This document shows positions 1 to 5,727 of a stretch of 5,762 nucleotides of DNA, in pieces. The notes beneath the pieces were generated by a model that had not been told where the DNA came from, made no database searches, and saw only the letters and a list, made by a program, of their open reading frames with translations. The stretch is from Chloroflexota bacterium. Lineage in GTDB: Bacteria; Chloroflexota; Anaerolineae; B4-G1. The translations under genes were made by a program, and so were the position numbers. How positions within the stretch are numbered: position 1 is the first letter of the stretch; each line of letters opens with the position of its first letter. The stretch lies in contig QMOE01000183.1 of assembly GCA_003648125.1 (NCBI GenBank), positions 1-5,762 on the forward strand, written 5' to 3'.

Positions 1-1
1 C

Positions 2-1579
2 CCCGACGAGGATGAAGCGGCAATGATCGTCCATCCCTCCATGCTTGGTTTTGCCATTTCTCCTCAAGACTTTCCGCACCTGCCCTTCGATGGGAGCATC
101 ATCGGTCGAGTCTATCAGACGGGTGAACCGTTGCTCATCTCCGACGTCGAGCAAGTTCCTTACTATTTTGAGGTTGCAAAAACCCGTTCCGAGTTGGCTG
201 TGCCCGTCCGCGTCGGCGATCAGGTCATCGCCGTCCTCAATGTAGAGAGCCCCAAGCCGGGGGCCTTCGGCGAAGATGATCTGCGCCTCTTATCCGCCGT
301 CGCCGCTCAACTGGGCATGGTGTTGGATAACACCCGCCTCTTTGAGGAAACCAATCGCCGCCTGGCAGAGGCCAGGCTGATCCAGGAAGTAGCGCTGGCG
401 GCTGCCTCGACGCTCGATTTTGACCTGGTGCTCGAGCGCGCCGTCAAGGCGCTTAACCGGGCATTAGGTGTTTACCGCCTCGGCTTCCTGTTGCCCGACG
501 AACAGGATGGTATGCTGGTGTCTCATCCATCACTGACTGGGTTTGCAGAACCGGTTTTCCAGGTCCCCATCGAAGGCAGCCTGGTTGGACGAGCTTACCG
601 CACCGGTCAGCCGGTTATGGCGCGGAATCTGGCGCAGGAACCTGCCAACCAGGAGCTTGTCCCCGACACTCGCTCTGCGCTGGCCGTGCCGGTGCGTGTT
701 GGTGGCCGTATCGTCGCCGTGCTGTACGCAGAGAGTCCTCAGCCGGAAGTATTTGGCAAGGATGAACTGCGGTTTTTCACCATTATCTCCGGGCAGTTAG
801 GCGTGGCGATGGAGAATGCCCGCTTATACCAAAGACTGGAAGCCCAGGCGGCAAAACTTTCGCGGGCCTACAGCGAATTGCAGGAAATAGACCGCTTGCG
901 CACCGAGTTAGTGCAAAACGTGGGCCACGAACTACGCACGCCGCTCGGCCTCGTCAAAGGGTACACAGAATTGCTACTGGATGGCGACCTGGGTCCCGTC
1001 CCCGATAACCAGCAGATGGCACTGCAAGTCATCTGCGAGCGCACCACGACTTTGGAACGCTTGATCCATAATTTGACGATACTGCAAGTTTCGTCCCGAG
1101 AAAAGCTATCCCTGACTCCCGTCTTGCTCATTGAGGTGCTGCAACACGCGCTGGCGGAATTCCAAAGCTCGGCGAAAAAAGCCGGCATTACGCTCCAGGA
1201 GGAATTGCCTGGGGAATTGCCGCTCGTGATGGGAGATCAGGAACAACTAGAGTTGGCTTTCGGCCACCTGTTGGATAACGCCATCAAGTTCAGCCCTGGC
1301 GGTGGCACAGTTGCTATTCACGCTTGGGCCGATAAAGGTACAGTCTGCGTCTCAATTGCCGATGAAGGAATCGGCATCTCACCCGAGCACCTGAAGCGCG
1401 TCTTTGAGCGTTTCTACCAGGTGGACGGCAGCACTAGCCGCCGCTTCGGTGGTATGGGAGTGGGGCTGGCCTTGGTGTGGGAGATCATCGAATCTCACGA
1501 TGGGACGGTGAAAGCAGAAAGCAACATCGGAAAGGGCAGCACCTTCACCGTTGCATTACCCCAGGCAACCAAATCCTAG
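2..1579 (+). CDS. GAF-GAF sensor histidine kinase, 5' end outside the window
   Basis: Cytoplasmic sensor histidine kinase that should autophosphorylate on His and pass the phosphate to an unseen response regulator. The frame is open to the left edge. The first ATG (nt 23) lies inside a GAF domain, because the codons at nt 2-22 (PDEDEAA) match the LPDEQDG stretch in the same place of the second GAF. It is therefore not the true start. Counting from nt 2: partial GAF about residues 1-113, helical linker, second GAF about 136-276, coiled coil about 274-300. The HisKA H-box is GHELRTP with phospho-acceptor His at nt 926-928 (residue 309). The ATPase has an N-box with LLDNAIKF (Asn at nt 1277-1279), G1 DEGIGIS from nt 1361, F-box FERFYQ, and G2 GMGVGL from nt 1451. 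All catalytic boxes are intact. No transmembrane segment is seen in the visible part. The two GAFs look like an internal duplication. The ligand is unknown. Confidence 0.93.
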   Translation, partial: PDEDEAAMIVHPSMLGFAISPQDFPHLPFDGSIIGRVYQTGEPLLISDVEQVPYYFEVAKTRSELAVPVRVGDQVIAVLNVESPKPGAFGEDDLRLLSAVAAQLGMVLDNTRLFEETNRRLAEARLIQEVALAAASTLDFDLVLERAVKALNRALGVYRLGFLLPDEQDGMLVSHPSLTGFAEPVFQVPIEGSLVGRAYRTGQPVMARNLAQEPANQELVPDTRSALAVPVRVGGRIVAVLYAESPQPEVFGKDELRFFTIISGQLGVAMENARLYQRLEAQAAKLSRAYSELQEIDRLRTELVQNVGHELRTPLGLVKGYTELLLDGDLGPVPDNQQMALQVICERTTTLERLIHNLTILQVSSREKLSLTPVLLIEVLQHALAEFQSSAKKAGITLQEELPGELPLVMGDQEQLELAFGHLLDNAIKFSPGGGTVAIHAWADKGTVCVSIADEGIGISPEHLKRVFERFYQVDGSTSRRFGGMGVGLALVWEIIESHDGTVKAESNIGKGSTFTVALPQATKS

Positions 1580-1596
1580 AGAGAAAATTACATTCA

Positions 1597-3177
1597 ATGA
1601 CCGATGACAGATCTCGAATCTCGAATCTCGAATCTAAAATCCGCGAACTGACCTTTCTACACGAGACCAGTCAAGTTCTCACCGCCACACTCGATCTGGA
1701 TAGCATACTGCGCTCTCTGATGACCCAGGTGCGGGATTACTTCCAGGTGGAGGCCGCTTCGGTCGCACTGCTGGATGATAAAACGGAGGAATTGGTCTTT
1801 CGCGTTGCCGTCGGTGAGGCCGCCGGGGTCGTGGTGGGGATGCGCCTGGCCTCTGACCAGGGGGTGGCGGGTTGGGTGATTCAGACCGGTGAGCCGGCGC
1901 TGGTGCCCAACGCCCACGCCGACAAACGCTTTTACTCCATCGTGGATGATAGTACAAACTTTCACGCCCTCACGATGCTGGTTGTTCCTATCAAAGTAGA
2001 AGGACGTGTCATCGGCGTGACCGAGGCACTCAACCCCGCTGCGGGCGCTTTCGACGAGGACGCGCAACGGCTGCTGCTTTCCGTGGCCGACCTGGCCGCC
2101 ATCGCCATCCACAACGCCGACCTGTACGAGCGGGCGCGGCAGGCCGAGCGCCGCTACGAGGGTCTCTTTGACGAGAGCGGCGATCCCATCCTGGTACTCG
2201 ATCTGGACGGAAAAATCCTGAACCTCAACCAGCGAGCAGTCAAGATGTTCAAGTGTTCTCGCGAGCAGGTAACTAGCACCCAGTTCTGCAACCTGCTCGA
2301 CATACCGCGCGAGACGTGTCAGGCGGCCATACAACTGGCCAGAGAGGGACAACGACCGAACCTGGAGGTAAAAGTCCCCTCTAGTGGGGGAACCAATACC
2401 CTGGAAGCACGTATGGCAAAGATTGATTACGATGGGCACGAGGCTATTCAATGGCTCGGACACGACATCTCGGAGCAGGTGGCGTTGGAGCATATGCGCG
2501 AGGACCTGACCCACATGATCATCCACGACCTGCGCAACCCCCTGAGCAGCATTATGAGCAGCATGCAATTGATTCACACTGCTTTCATTGAACGCGACAT
2601 GACGCTGCCGGTGCTGAAACTGTTGAGCATAGCCATGCGCAGTGGAGAGAAACTACACCGGCTGATTGACTCATTGCTGGACCTGGGGCAGCTGGAGGCA
2701 GGCGAGACAGAGATAAACAAGACCTTGGTGAACCCCAAATCGCTGACTCGGGATGCGATGGAGCAAGTCCAGCCCCTGGCATTGAGCAAAGAACAAACCT
2801 TGACGACACAAGTATCCCTCGGCCTGCCAGAAATACACGCTGACGGTGACATGATCCTGCGCGTGCTGACAAACCTGCTGGACAACGCGGTAAAGTTCAC
2901 CCCGGCGAAAGGTAACATCACGCTCAACGTAGAACGGGTGGGAGAGAGGATAATGTTCACCGTGTCGGACACCGGCTTTGGCATCGCGCCCGAACATCAT
3001 CAACGCATCTTTGATCGCTTTGCCCGCCTGGAGGACGCCAAGAGCTTTAAGGGCTCCGGCCTGGGCCTGGCGTATTGCAAGCTGGCCGTCGAGGCACATG
3101 GAGGCCACATCTGGGTTGAGAGTGAGATAGGCCAGGGCAGCCAGTTCAGGTTTACCTTGCCGGTGAATGTCGAATGA
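1597..3177 (+). CDS. GAF-PAS sensor histidine kinase
   Basis: Complete 526-residue soluble histidine kinase. The ATG at 1597 is chosen because it lies 17 nt after the upstream stop and just before a helical lead into the GAF domain. The open frame extends back to 1477, but that part overlaps the upstream kinase and reads as non-protein-like sequence. GAF spans about residues 12-180 and PAS about 186-305 (DPILVLDLDGKILNLNQRA is a typical PAS start). The HisKA H-box is IIHDLRNPLSS with His310 at nt 2524-2526. ATPase boxes are LLDNAVKF (Asn430), G1 DTGFGIAP (Asp458), FDRFAR and G2 GSGLGL (from Gly486). All key residues are present, so it should be an active kinase. The signal is unknown. The ribosome site is weak: a purine run at 1578-1587, rather far from the ATG. 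It probably shares a transcript with the kinase upstream. The PAS contains Cys220, Cys231 and Cys241. Confidence 0.94.
   Translation: MTDDRSRISNLESKIRELTFLHETSQVLTATLDLDSILRSLMTQVRDYFQVEAASVALLDDKTEELVFRVAVGEAAGVVVGMRLASDQGVAGWVIQTGEPALVPNAHADKRFYSIVDDSTNFHALTMLVVPIKVEGRVIGVTEALNPAAGAFDEDAQRLLLSVADLAAIAIHNADLYERARQAERRYEGLFDESGDPILVLDLDGKILNLNQRAVKMFKCSREQVTSTQFCNLLDIPRETCQAAIQLAREGQRPNLEVKVPSSGGTNTLEARMAKIDYDGHEAIQWLGHDISEQVALEHMREDLTHMIIHDLRNPLSSIMSSMQLIHTAFIERDMTLPVLKLLSIAMRSGEKLHRLIDSLLDLGQLEAGETEINKTLVNPKSLTRDAMEQVQPLALSKEQTLTTQVSLGLPEIHADGDMILRVLTNLLDNAVKFTPAKGNITLNVERVGERIMFTVSDTGFGIAPEHHQRIFDRFARLEDAKSFKGSGLGLAYCKLAVEAHGGHIWVESEIGQGSQFRFTLPVNVE
1613..1633 (+). repeat. Three perfect copies of a 7-bp unit in the kinase N-terminus
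   Basis: CTCGAAT occurs three times without a gap (1613-1619, 1620-1626, 1627-1633) and is followed by a partial CT. It lies in codons 6-13 of the second kinase and encodes part of SRISNLES. Because 7 is not a multiple of 3, gain or loss of one unit would shift the frame right after the start codon. Confidence 0.85.
3174..3177 (+). promoter_or_regulatory. ATGA stop-start overlap (translational coupling)
   Basis: The stop TGA of the second kinase (3175-3177) and the ATG of the alaX-like gene (3174-3176) share bases. No clear Shine-Dalgarno sequence precedes this ATG. Initiation is therefore probably coupled to termination of the kinase. The overlap is seen directly and the coupling is inferred. 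Confidence 0.8.
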
Positions 3178-4379
3178 CCGAGCGGTTATACTATACAGAC
3201 TCGTACTGTGTGCGTTTCTCCGGGCGCATAGTCGAACAGTTGACCTGGGAGGGCCATCCGGCAGTCGTGCTCGACCGCACCGCCTTTTACCCCACATCCG
3301 GCGGCCAGCCATCCGACCGGGGCACGCTGGGCGGAGTGGCCGTACTCGATGTCGTCGTGCGAGAGGAAGATGGTGCCATCGTCCATATCCTTTCTGGAGT
3401 AGACCTTTTGGATTTTCCGAAACCCGAACGTTCCCAAGTTGAGGGGCTGGTAGACTGGCCCCGCCGCTTTGACCACATGCAGCAGCACACCGGCCAACAC
3501 ATCCTTTCCGCCGCCTTTGAGCAGGTGCTCGACGCCGACACCGTGGGATTTCACCTGGGGGCAGAGACGAGCACAGTAGACATCAATGTGCCCCGCCTCG
3601 ATCCGACGTTGGCAGCAAAGGTCGAGGAACTCTCTAACCGGGTGGTCTGGGAAAACCGCCAGGTCAGCGTCCGTTTCGTCGGCCCGGACGAGCTGGCAGC
3701 GCTGCCCCTGCGTCGCCCGCCAACCGTGGAGGGGCCGGTGCGCATCGTAGAGATCGTCAACTTTGATCTGAACCCCTGCGGCGGCACGCACGTCGCCCGT
3801 AGCGGCGAGATTGGCCTGATAAAAATCGTGCGCCTCGATTATCGAGGGAACGAGACGCGGGTCGAGTTTCTGTGCGGGGGCCGGGCCTGGCGCGATTACC
3901 GGGACAAGAACGCGATGACCACCCGCCTGTCCGGTCTGCTGACTGTGGGCCACTGGGAGCTGGCTCAAGCCGTGGAGCGCCTGCAGGGCGAGGCCAAACA
4001 TCTACGGCAGGAACTGCGCCGCGTGCGCAAGCGATCACTGAAAATGGAGGCCGCCGAGCTGGCAAAAGCCGCCGTCGCTCGCGGGCCATATCGCGTGGTG
4101 TGGCGGGTCTGGGAGGGACGTGAGCCGGGGGAACTGCGCAGCTTGGTTCAGGAACTGGCGCGGAACTCGGACGTGGTTGCTTTATTGGCCGGCGTCGGCG
4201 AGCGGGCGCACCTCTGCTTTGCCTGCGCCGAGGGGCTAGATTTGGACGTGGCATCGTTGCTCCGCGAGGCCTGCTCGCGCCTGGGAGGCAAAGGTGGAGG
4301 GCAACCTCGATTGGCCCAGGGCAGCGCTCCGGTGACCGACCCGGCCCGCGTCAAAGCCGTTATAGCCGATCTATTGTAG
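3174..4379 (+). CDS. alaX: Alanyl-tRNA editing protein, long form (AlaX-L type)
   Basis: Free-standing relative of the AlaRS editing domain. Known members hydrolyse mischarged tRNA(Ala), chiefly Ser-tRNA(Ala), in the cytoplasm to prevent Ala-to-Ser errors. The 401-residue product has an N-terminal beta-barrel with the glycine-rich FYPTSGGQPSDRGTLG motif (residues 38-53), typical of AlaX-M/L and AlaRS. The editing core carries a zinc site: His105 and His109 in HTGQH, and Cys202 and His206 in CGGTH. GEIGLIKIV follows. A charged coiled coil lies at about 262-302. The C-terminal DHHA1-like part carries GGKGGGQPRLAQG (371-383). That C-terminal part makes it the long form, as opposed to ~160-240-residue AlaX-S/M. 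There is no catalytic aminoacylation domain, so it is not a truncated AlaRS. The start overlaps the upstream kinase stop, and the stop TAG lies in a REP-like sequence. Substrate choice is inferred from the family. Confidence 0.92.
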   Translation: MTERLYYTDSYCVRFSGRIVEQLTWEGHPAVVLDRTAFYPTSGGQPSDRGTLGGVAVLDVVVREEDGAIVHILSGVDLLDFPKPERSQVEGLVDWPRRFDHMQQHTGQHILSAAFEQVLDADTVGFHLGAETSTVDINVPRLDPTLAAKVEELSNRVVWENRQVSVRFVGPDELAALPLRRPPTVEGPVRIVEIVNFDLNPCGGTHVARSGEIGLIKIVRLDYRGNETRVEFLCGGRAWRDYRDKNAMTTRLSGLLTVGHWELAQAVERLQGEAKHLRQELRRVRKRSLKMEAAELAKAAVARGPYRVVWRVWEGREPGELRSLVQELARNSDVVALLAGVGERAHLCFACAEGLDLDVASLLREACSRLGGKGGGQPRLAQGSAPVTDPARVKAVIADLL

Positions 4380-4400
4380 GGGCAAGCCTTGCGCCTGCCC
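4376..4400 (+). repeat. REP-like GTAG palindrome overlapping the alaX stop codon
   Basis: A GTAG foot at 4376-4379 is followed by GGGCA (4380-4384) and its complement TGCCC (4396-4400). An alternative inner stem is GCAA/TTGC (4382-4385 / 4389-4392). The TAG stop of the alaX-like gene is part of the foot. The layout resembles the GTAG-hairpin modules at 5306-5694, but the stem is less regular. It fills most of the 40-nt gap before the next gene and is followed by six A residues, so it is not a typical terminator on this strand. Confidence 0.55.
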
Positions 4401-4405
4401 AAAAA

Positions 4406-4410
4406 AGGGA
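4406..4410 (+). promoter_or_regulatory. Ribosome binding site of the MBL-fold gene
   Basis: AGGGA ends 9 nt before the ATG at 4420. This is normal Shine-Dalgarno spacing and supports that start. It is the clearest ribosome site in the window. Confidence 0.6.
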
Positions 4411-4419
4411 AATCCATCT

Positions 4420-5259
4420 ATGAAAAAAATCGCACCTGATATCTACGTTTCAACCACATACCCTGGTGTCAACGTCGGTTTCATCATCTTGCCGGCTGGG
4501 GTTATTGCCGTGGATGCCCCGACCTTGCCCCAAGATGCCCACGATTGGAAGCAGCAGATTGAGGAAACCGCCGGGAGACCTATCTTGTACGTGGTGCTCA
4601 CTGACGCTCACCCTGACCGGCTGCTGAGCGCAGGTTTACTCGAGGCTCCTATCGTCGCCTGTCGAGCAGCTTACGAGCGGGCAGTCGCCTATACCGATGG
4701 CTTTTGGCGTGGGGTCATTGATGGCTGGGCGCGTCGTTACCCGCAGGCAGCCGACGGCTTGTCAGAGACGCGCATCGTGTTGCCGGAGGTCATGTTTAGC
4801 AATCGCCTGACGCTGCACAAGGGGGGCGCGGACATGACGGTCTGGCGCGTTGCGGGCGGCGCTCCGGGCAGCGCATGGATTCGCCTGCGGCAGCGCAATG
4901 TGCTCTTTGCGGGCGATTTGCTGGTAACAGAGAATCATCCCTTCATGAGTGCAGCGCCGGATACAAAAGCATGGCTGAACACGCTGAAATCAATCCGGCG
5001 CCCTAGTTTCTTCGATACCATCATCGTTCCCGGCCGCGGCCCGCTCTGTGACCATTCCGCCGCCAAATCGCTCGGTGAGTACATCACACTGGCGCGCCGA
5101 CGGGCGCGCTCACTGGTCAGACAGACAGGGATGGATAAGGCAACCGCAGTGGCTGACCTCTCACATCTTTTCCCCATCCCCGAAGGCGAGAACAGCCTGG
5201 TCCAGCGCCGCATCAAAGCCGGGTTGGACCGATTGTGTGAAGAGCTAGAGACGCAATAA
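4420..5259 (+). CDS. Metallo-beta-lactamase-fold protein with degenerate metal site
   Basis: The 279-residue product follows the MBL-fold plan. It opens with a beta-strand start (IYVSTTYPGVNVGFIIL) and VIAVDAP, where active enzymes often have an Asp-containing turn. Next come TDAHPDR at residues 61-67 in place of THxHxDH, GGAPGS (146-151) in place of GHTPGS, FAGD (163-166) as usual, and PGRGP (204-208) in place of PGHGP. Only His64, Asp66 and Asp166 remain of the usual seven ligands. Asp62, Arg67, Gly147 and Arg206 replace histidines. A di-zinc hydrolase is therefore unlikely. It may be a non-catalytic binding protein or use one metal differently. There is no signal peptide or membrane segment. 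The C-terminus (about 218-279) is helical and basic at first. It lies 40 nt after the alaX-like gene and is probably in the same operon. Substrate and role are unknown. Confidence 0.88.
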   Translation: MKKIAPDIYVSTTYPGVNVGFIILPAGVIAVDAPTLPQDAHDWKQQIEETAGRPILYVVLTDAHPDRLLSAGLLEAPIVACRAAYERAVAYTDGFWRGVIDGWARRYPQAADGLSETRIVLPEVMFSNRLTLHKGGADMTVWRVAGGAPGSAWIRLRQRNVLFAGDLLVTENHPFMSAAPDTKAWLNTLKSIRRPSFFDTIIVPGRGPLCDHSAAKSLGEYITLARRRARSLVRQTGMDKATAVADLSHLFPIPEGENSLVQRRIKAGLDRLCEELETQ

Positions 5260-5305
5260 ACCCGACTTTTGCTACCGTATCTGCCTCGAAAATAGGCTCA
5301 ACTTT

Positions 5306-5328
5306 GTAGGTCACGCTTGCAGCGTGAC
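5306..5328 (+). repeat. REP module 1 (GTAG foot, 8-bp hairpin)
   Basis: GTAG (5306-5309) is followed by stem GTCACGCT (5310-5317), loop TGC and AGCGTGAC (5321-5328). The pairing is perfect. A GTAG foot next to a short hairpin is the known hallmark of REP elements recognised by RAYT (Y1/HUH) transposases. It is paired head-to-head with module 2, separated by 11 nt. Confidence 0.75.
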
Positions 5329-5339
5329 GGATCAGAGTC

Positions 5340-5362
5340 ATCACGTTAAAAACGTGACCTAC
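5340..5362 (-). repeat. REP module 2 (inverted partner of module 1)
   Basis: Read on the minus strand it begins GTAGGTCACG, identical to module 1 for 10 nt, and has the same 23-nt length. The stem TCACGTT/AACGTGA (5341-5347 / 5351-5357) has a 3-nt loop. Compared with module 1, one stem pair changes from C-G to T-A, keeping the pairing, and the loop differs. Together with module 1 it forms a BIME-like unit. Confidence 0.75.
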
Positions 5363-5396
5363 ATTTTTGTTCTTGGTGGTGTGTAAGCACTCGTGA

Positions 5397-5414
5397 CAAC
5401 TTTTCAAAAAGTTG
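5397..5414. repeat. AT-rich hairpin without GTAG foot
   Basis: CAACTTT (5397-5403) pairs with AAAGTTG (5408-5414) around a TCAA loop. It has no GTAG foot and is followed by GGGG instead of T residues, so neither REP membership nor terminator function is supported. It may be an older, decayed palindrome. Confidence 0.5.
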
Positions 5415-5421
5415 GGGCAAC

Positions 5422-5444
5422 ATAGTCGAGGTTTCCATACCTCG
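5422..5444 (+). repeat. REP module 3 (ATAG foot, 6-bp hairpin)
   Basis: ATAG (5422-5425) and a spacer T precede stem CGAGGT (5427-5432), loop TTCCAT (5433-5438) and ACCTCG (5439-5444). The length of 23 nt equals the other modules. The foot has A in place of the first G. It is paired head-to-head with module 4 across 9 nt. Confidence 0.7.
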
Positions 5445-5453
5445 CGGGCATAA

Positions 5454-5476
5454 CGCGCTATGGAAAGCGCGGCTAC
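5454..5476 (-). repeat. REP module 4 (GTAG foot on minus strand)
   Basis: On the minus strand a GTAG foot (complement CTAC at 5473-5476) precedes stem CGCGCT/AGCGCG with the same six-base loop as module 3. In + coordinates the stem arms are 5454-5459 and 5466-5471. It differs from module 3 at six positions, four of which are two compensated stem pairs. Confidence 0.72.
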
Positions 5477-5484
5477 GTCAGGAA

Positions 5485-5664
5485 CGCCCGATTATTGAGA
5501 TGATACTTCTCAAACCTATACTTGACTATACTGAAAAAACTAGGAATTTCACCACAGAGACATGGAGATTTTAAACTTGGCTTTGAAAAAATTAACTTTT
5601 GGGCGCGCAAAGTGAAATTTTCTTGAACTAGACATTAAATGTATCATCTCAATAATCCGGGGCG
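5485..5664. mobile_element. MITE-like cassette with 17-bp perfect terminal inverted repeats
   Basis: GATTATTGAGATGATAC (5490-5506) is repeated as its exact reverse complement at 5641-5657. Pairing resumes outside with CGCCC (5485-5489) and GGGCG (5660-5664) after a 2-nt bulge. The 134-nt interior is AT-rich, has no ORF, and contains a second inverted repeat, AATTTCAC (5545-5552) / GTGAAATT (5612-5619). Size, terminal repeats and lack of coding suit a MITE moved by a transposase elsewhere. No clear target-site duplication is visible, so mobility is unproven. A structured RNA or decayed IS remnant is the alternative. Confidence 0.55.
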
Positions 5665-5671
5665 CGAATCT

Positions 5672-5694
5672 GTAGGGCGGGTTTCTTACCCATG
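5672..5694 (+). repeat. REP module 5 (single, weaker GTAG hairpin)
   Basis: GTAG (5672-5675) precedes GGGT (5679-5682), loop TTCTT (5683-5687) and ACCC (5688-5691). The loop and closing pair resemble module 3 (GGT-TTC...ACC). The lower stem is mismatched and no inverted partner follows, so it is probably a solo or decayed copy of the module 3/4 family. Confidence 0.5.
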
Positions 5695-5698
5695 CGCG

Positions 5699-5727
5699 TC
5701 AACCTAAGGCTAGCGACCGCTGGTTGA
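5699..5727. repeat. Imperfect hairpin TCAACC...GGTTGA
   Basis: TCAACC (5699-5704) pairs with GGTTGA (5722-5727). An inner AGCG/CGCT stem (5712-5715 / 5718-5721) stacks on it, with seven unpaired bases (5705-5711) on one side. It shares its right arm with the next palindrome, so the two structures are mutually exclusive. Confidence 0.45.

Larger units (their letters stand above)
5305..5374 (+). terminator. Possible terminator formed by REP pair plus T-tract
   Basis: TGTAGGTCACG (5305-5315) and CGTGACCTACA (5353-5363) form a perfect 11-bp stem around the two inner hairpins. TTTTT (5364-5368) and a further T-rich stretch (to 5374) follow directly. It is the first strong structure after the last gene, about 45 nt past its stop, so it could end the operon transcript. 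The stem is an outcome of the REP pair, so termination may be secondary. Confidence 0.4.

Noticed and set aside
2375..2391. TCCCC/GGGGA palindrome in the PAS coding region
   Set aside because: It is a 5-bp stem with a 7-nt loop in coding DNA and lacks a GTAG foot. It encodes a plausible PAS loop (PSSGG), so chance is a sufficient explanation.
1657..2577. 306-codon open frame on the minus strand inside the second kinase
   Set aside because: It lies entirely antisense to a well-supported GAF-PAS kinase gene, and its translation has no recognisable domain. Codon bias of the sense gene explains the lack of stops.
3186..4001. 271-codon open frame on the minus strand inside the alaX-like gene
   Set aside because: The sense strand encodes all the AlaX zinc and glycine-rich motifs. 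The antisense product has no family features.
3174..4379. Truncated alanyl-tRNA synthetase pseudogene
   Set aside because: Start, length and domain set fit the long free-standing AlaX family, the zinc residues are intact, and the upstream DNA encodes a kinase, not the synthetase catalytic domain.
5213..5407. 64-codon minus-strand frame at the end of the MBL-fold gene
   Set aside because: It runs across REP palindromes and into the 3' end of a real gene, with no recognisable protein features.
5306..5476. CRISPR-like array
   Set aside because: The repeats are inverted pairs with spacers of 9-11 nt, not direct repeats with uniform ~30-nt spacers, and no cas gene is present.
5516..5532. CTATACT repeated 10 bp apart, and TTGACT as a possible promoter
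   Set aside because: No -10 box stands at a proper distance from TTGACT, and no gene follows within the window. The 7-bp direct repeat is too short to interpret.
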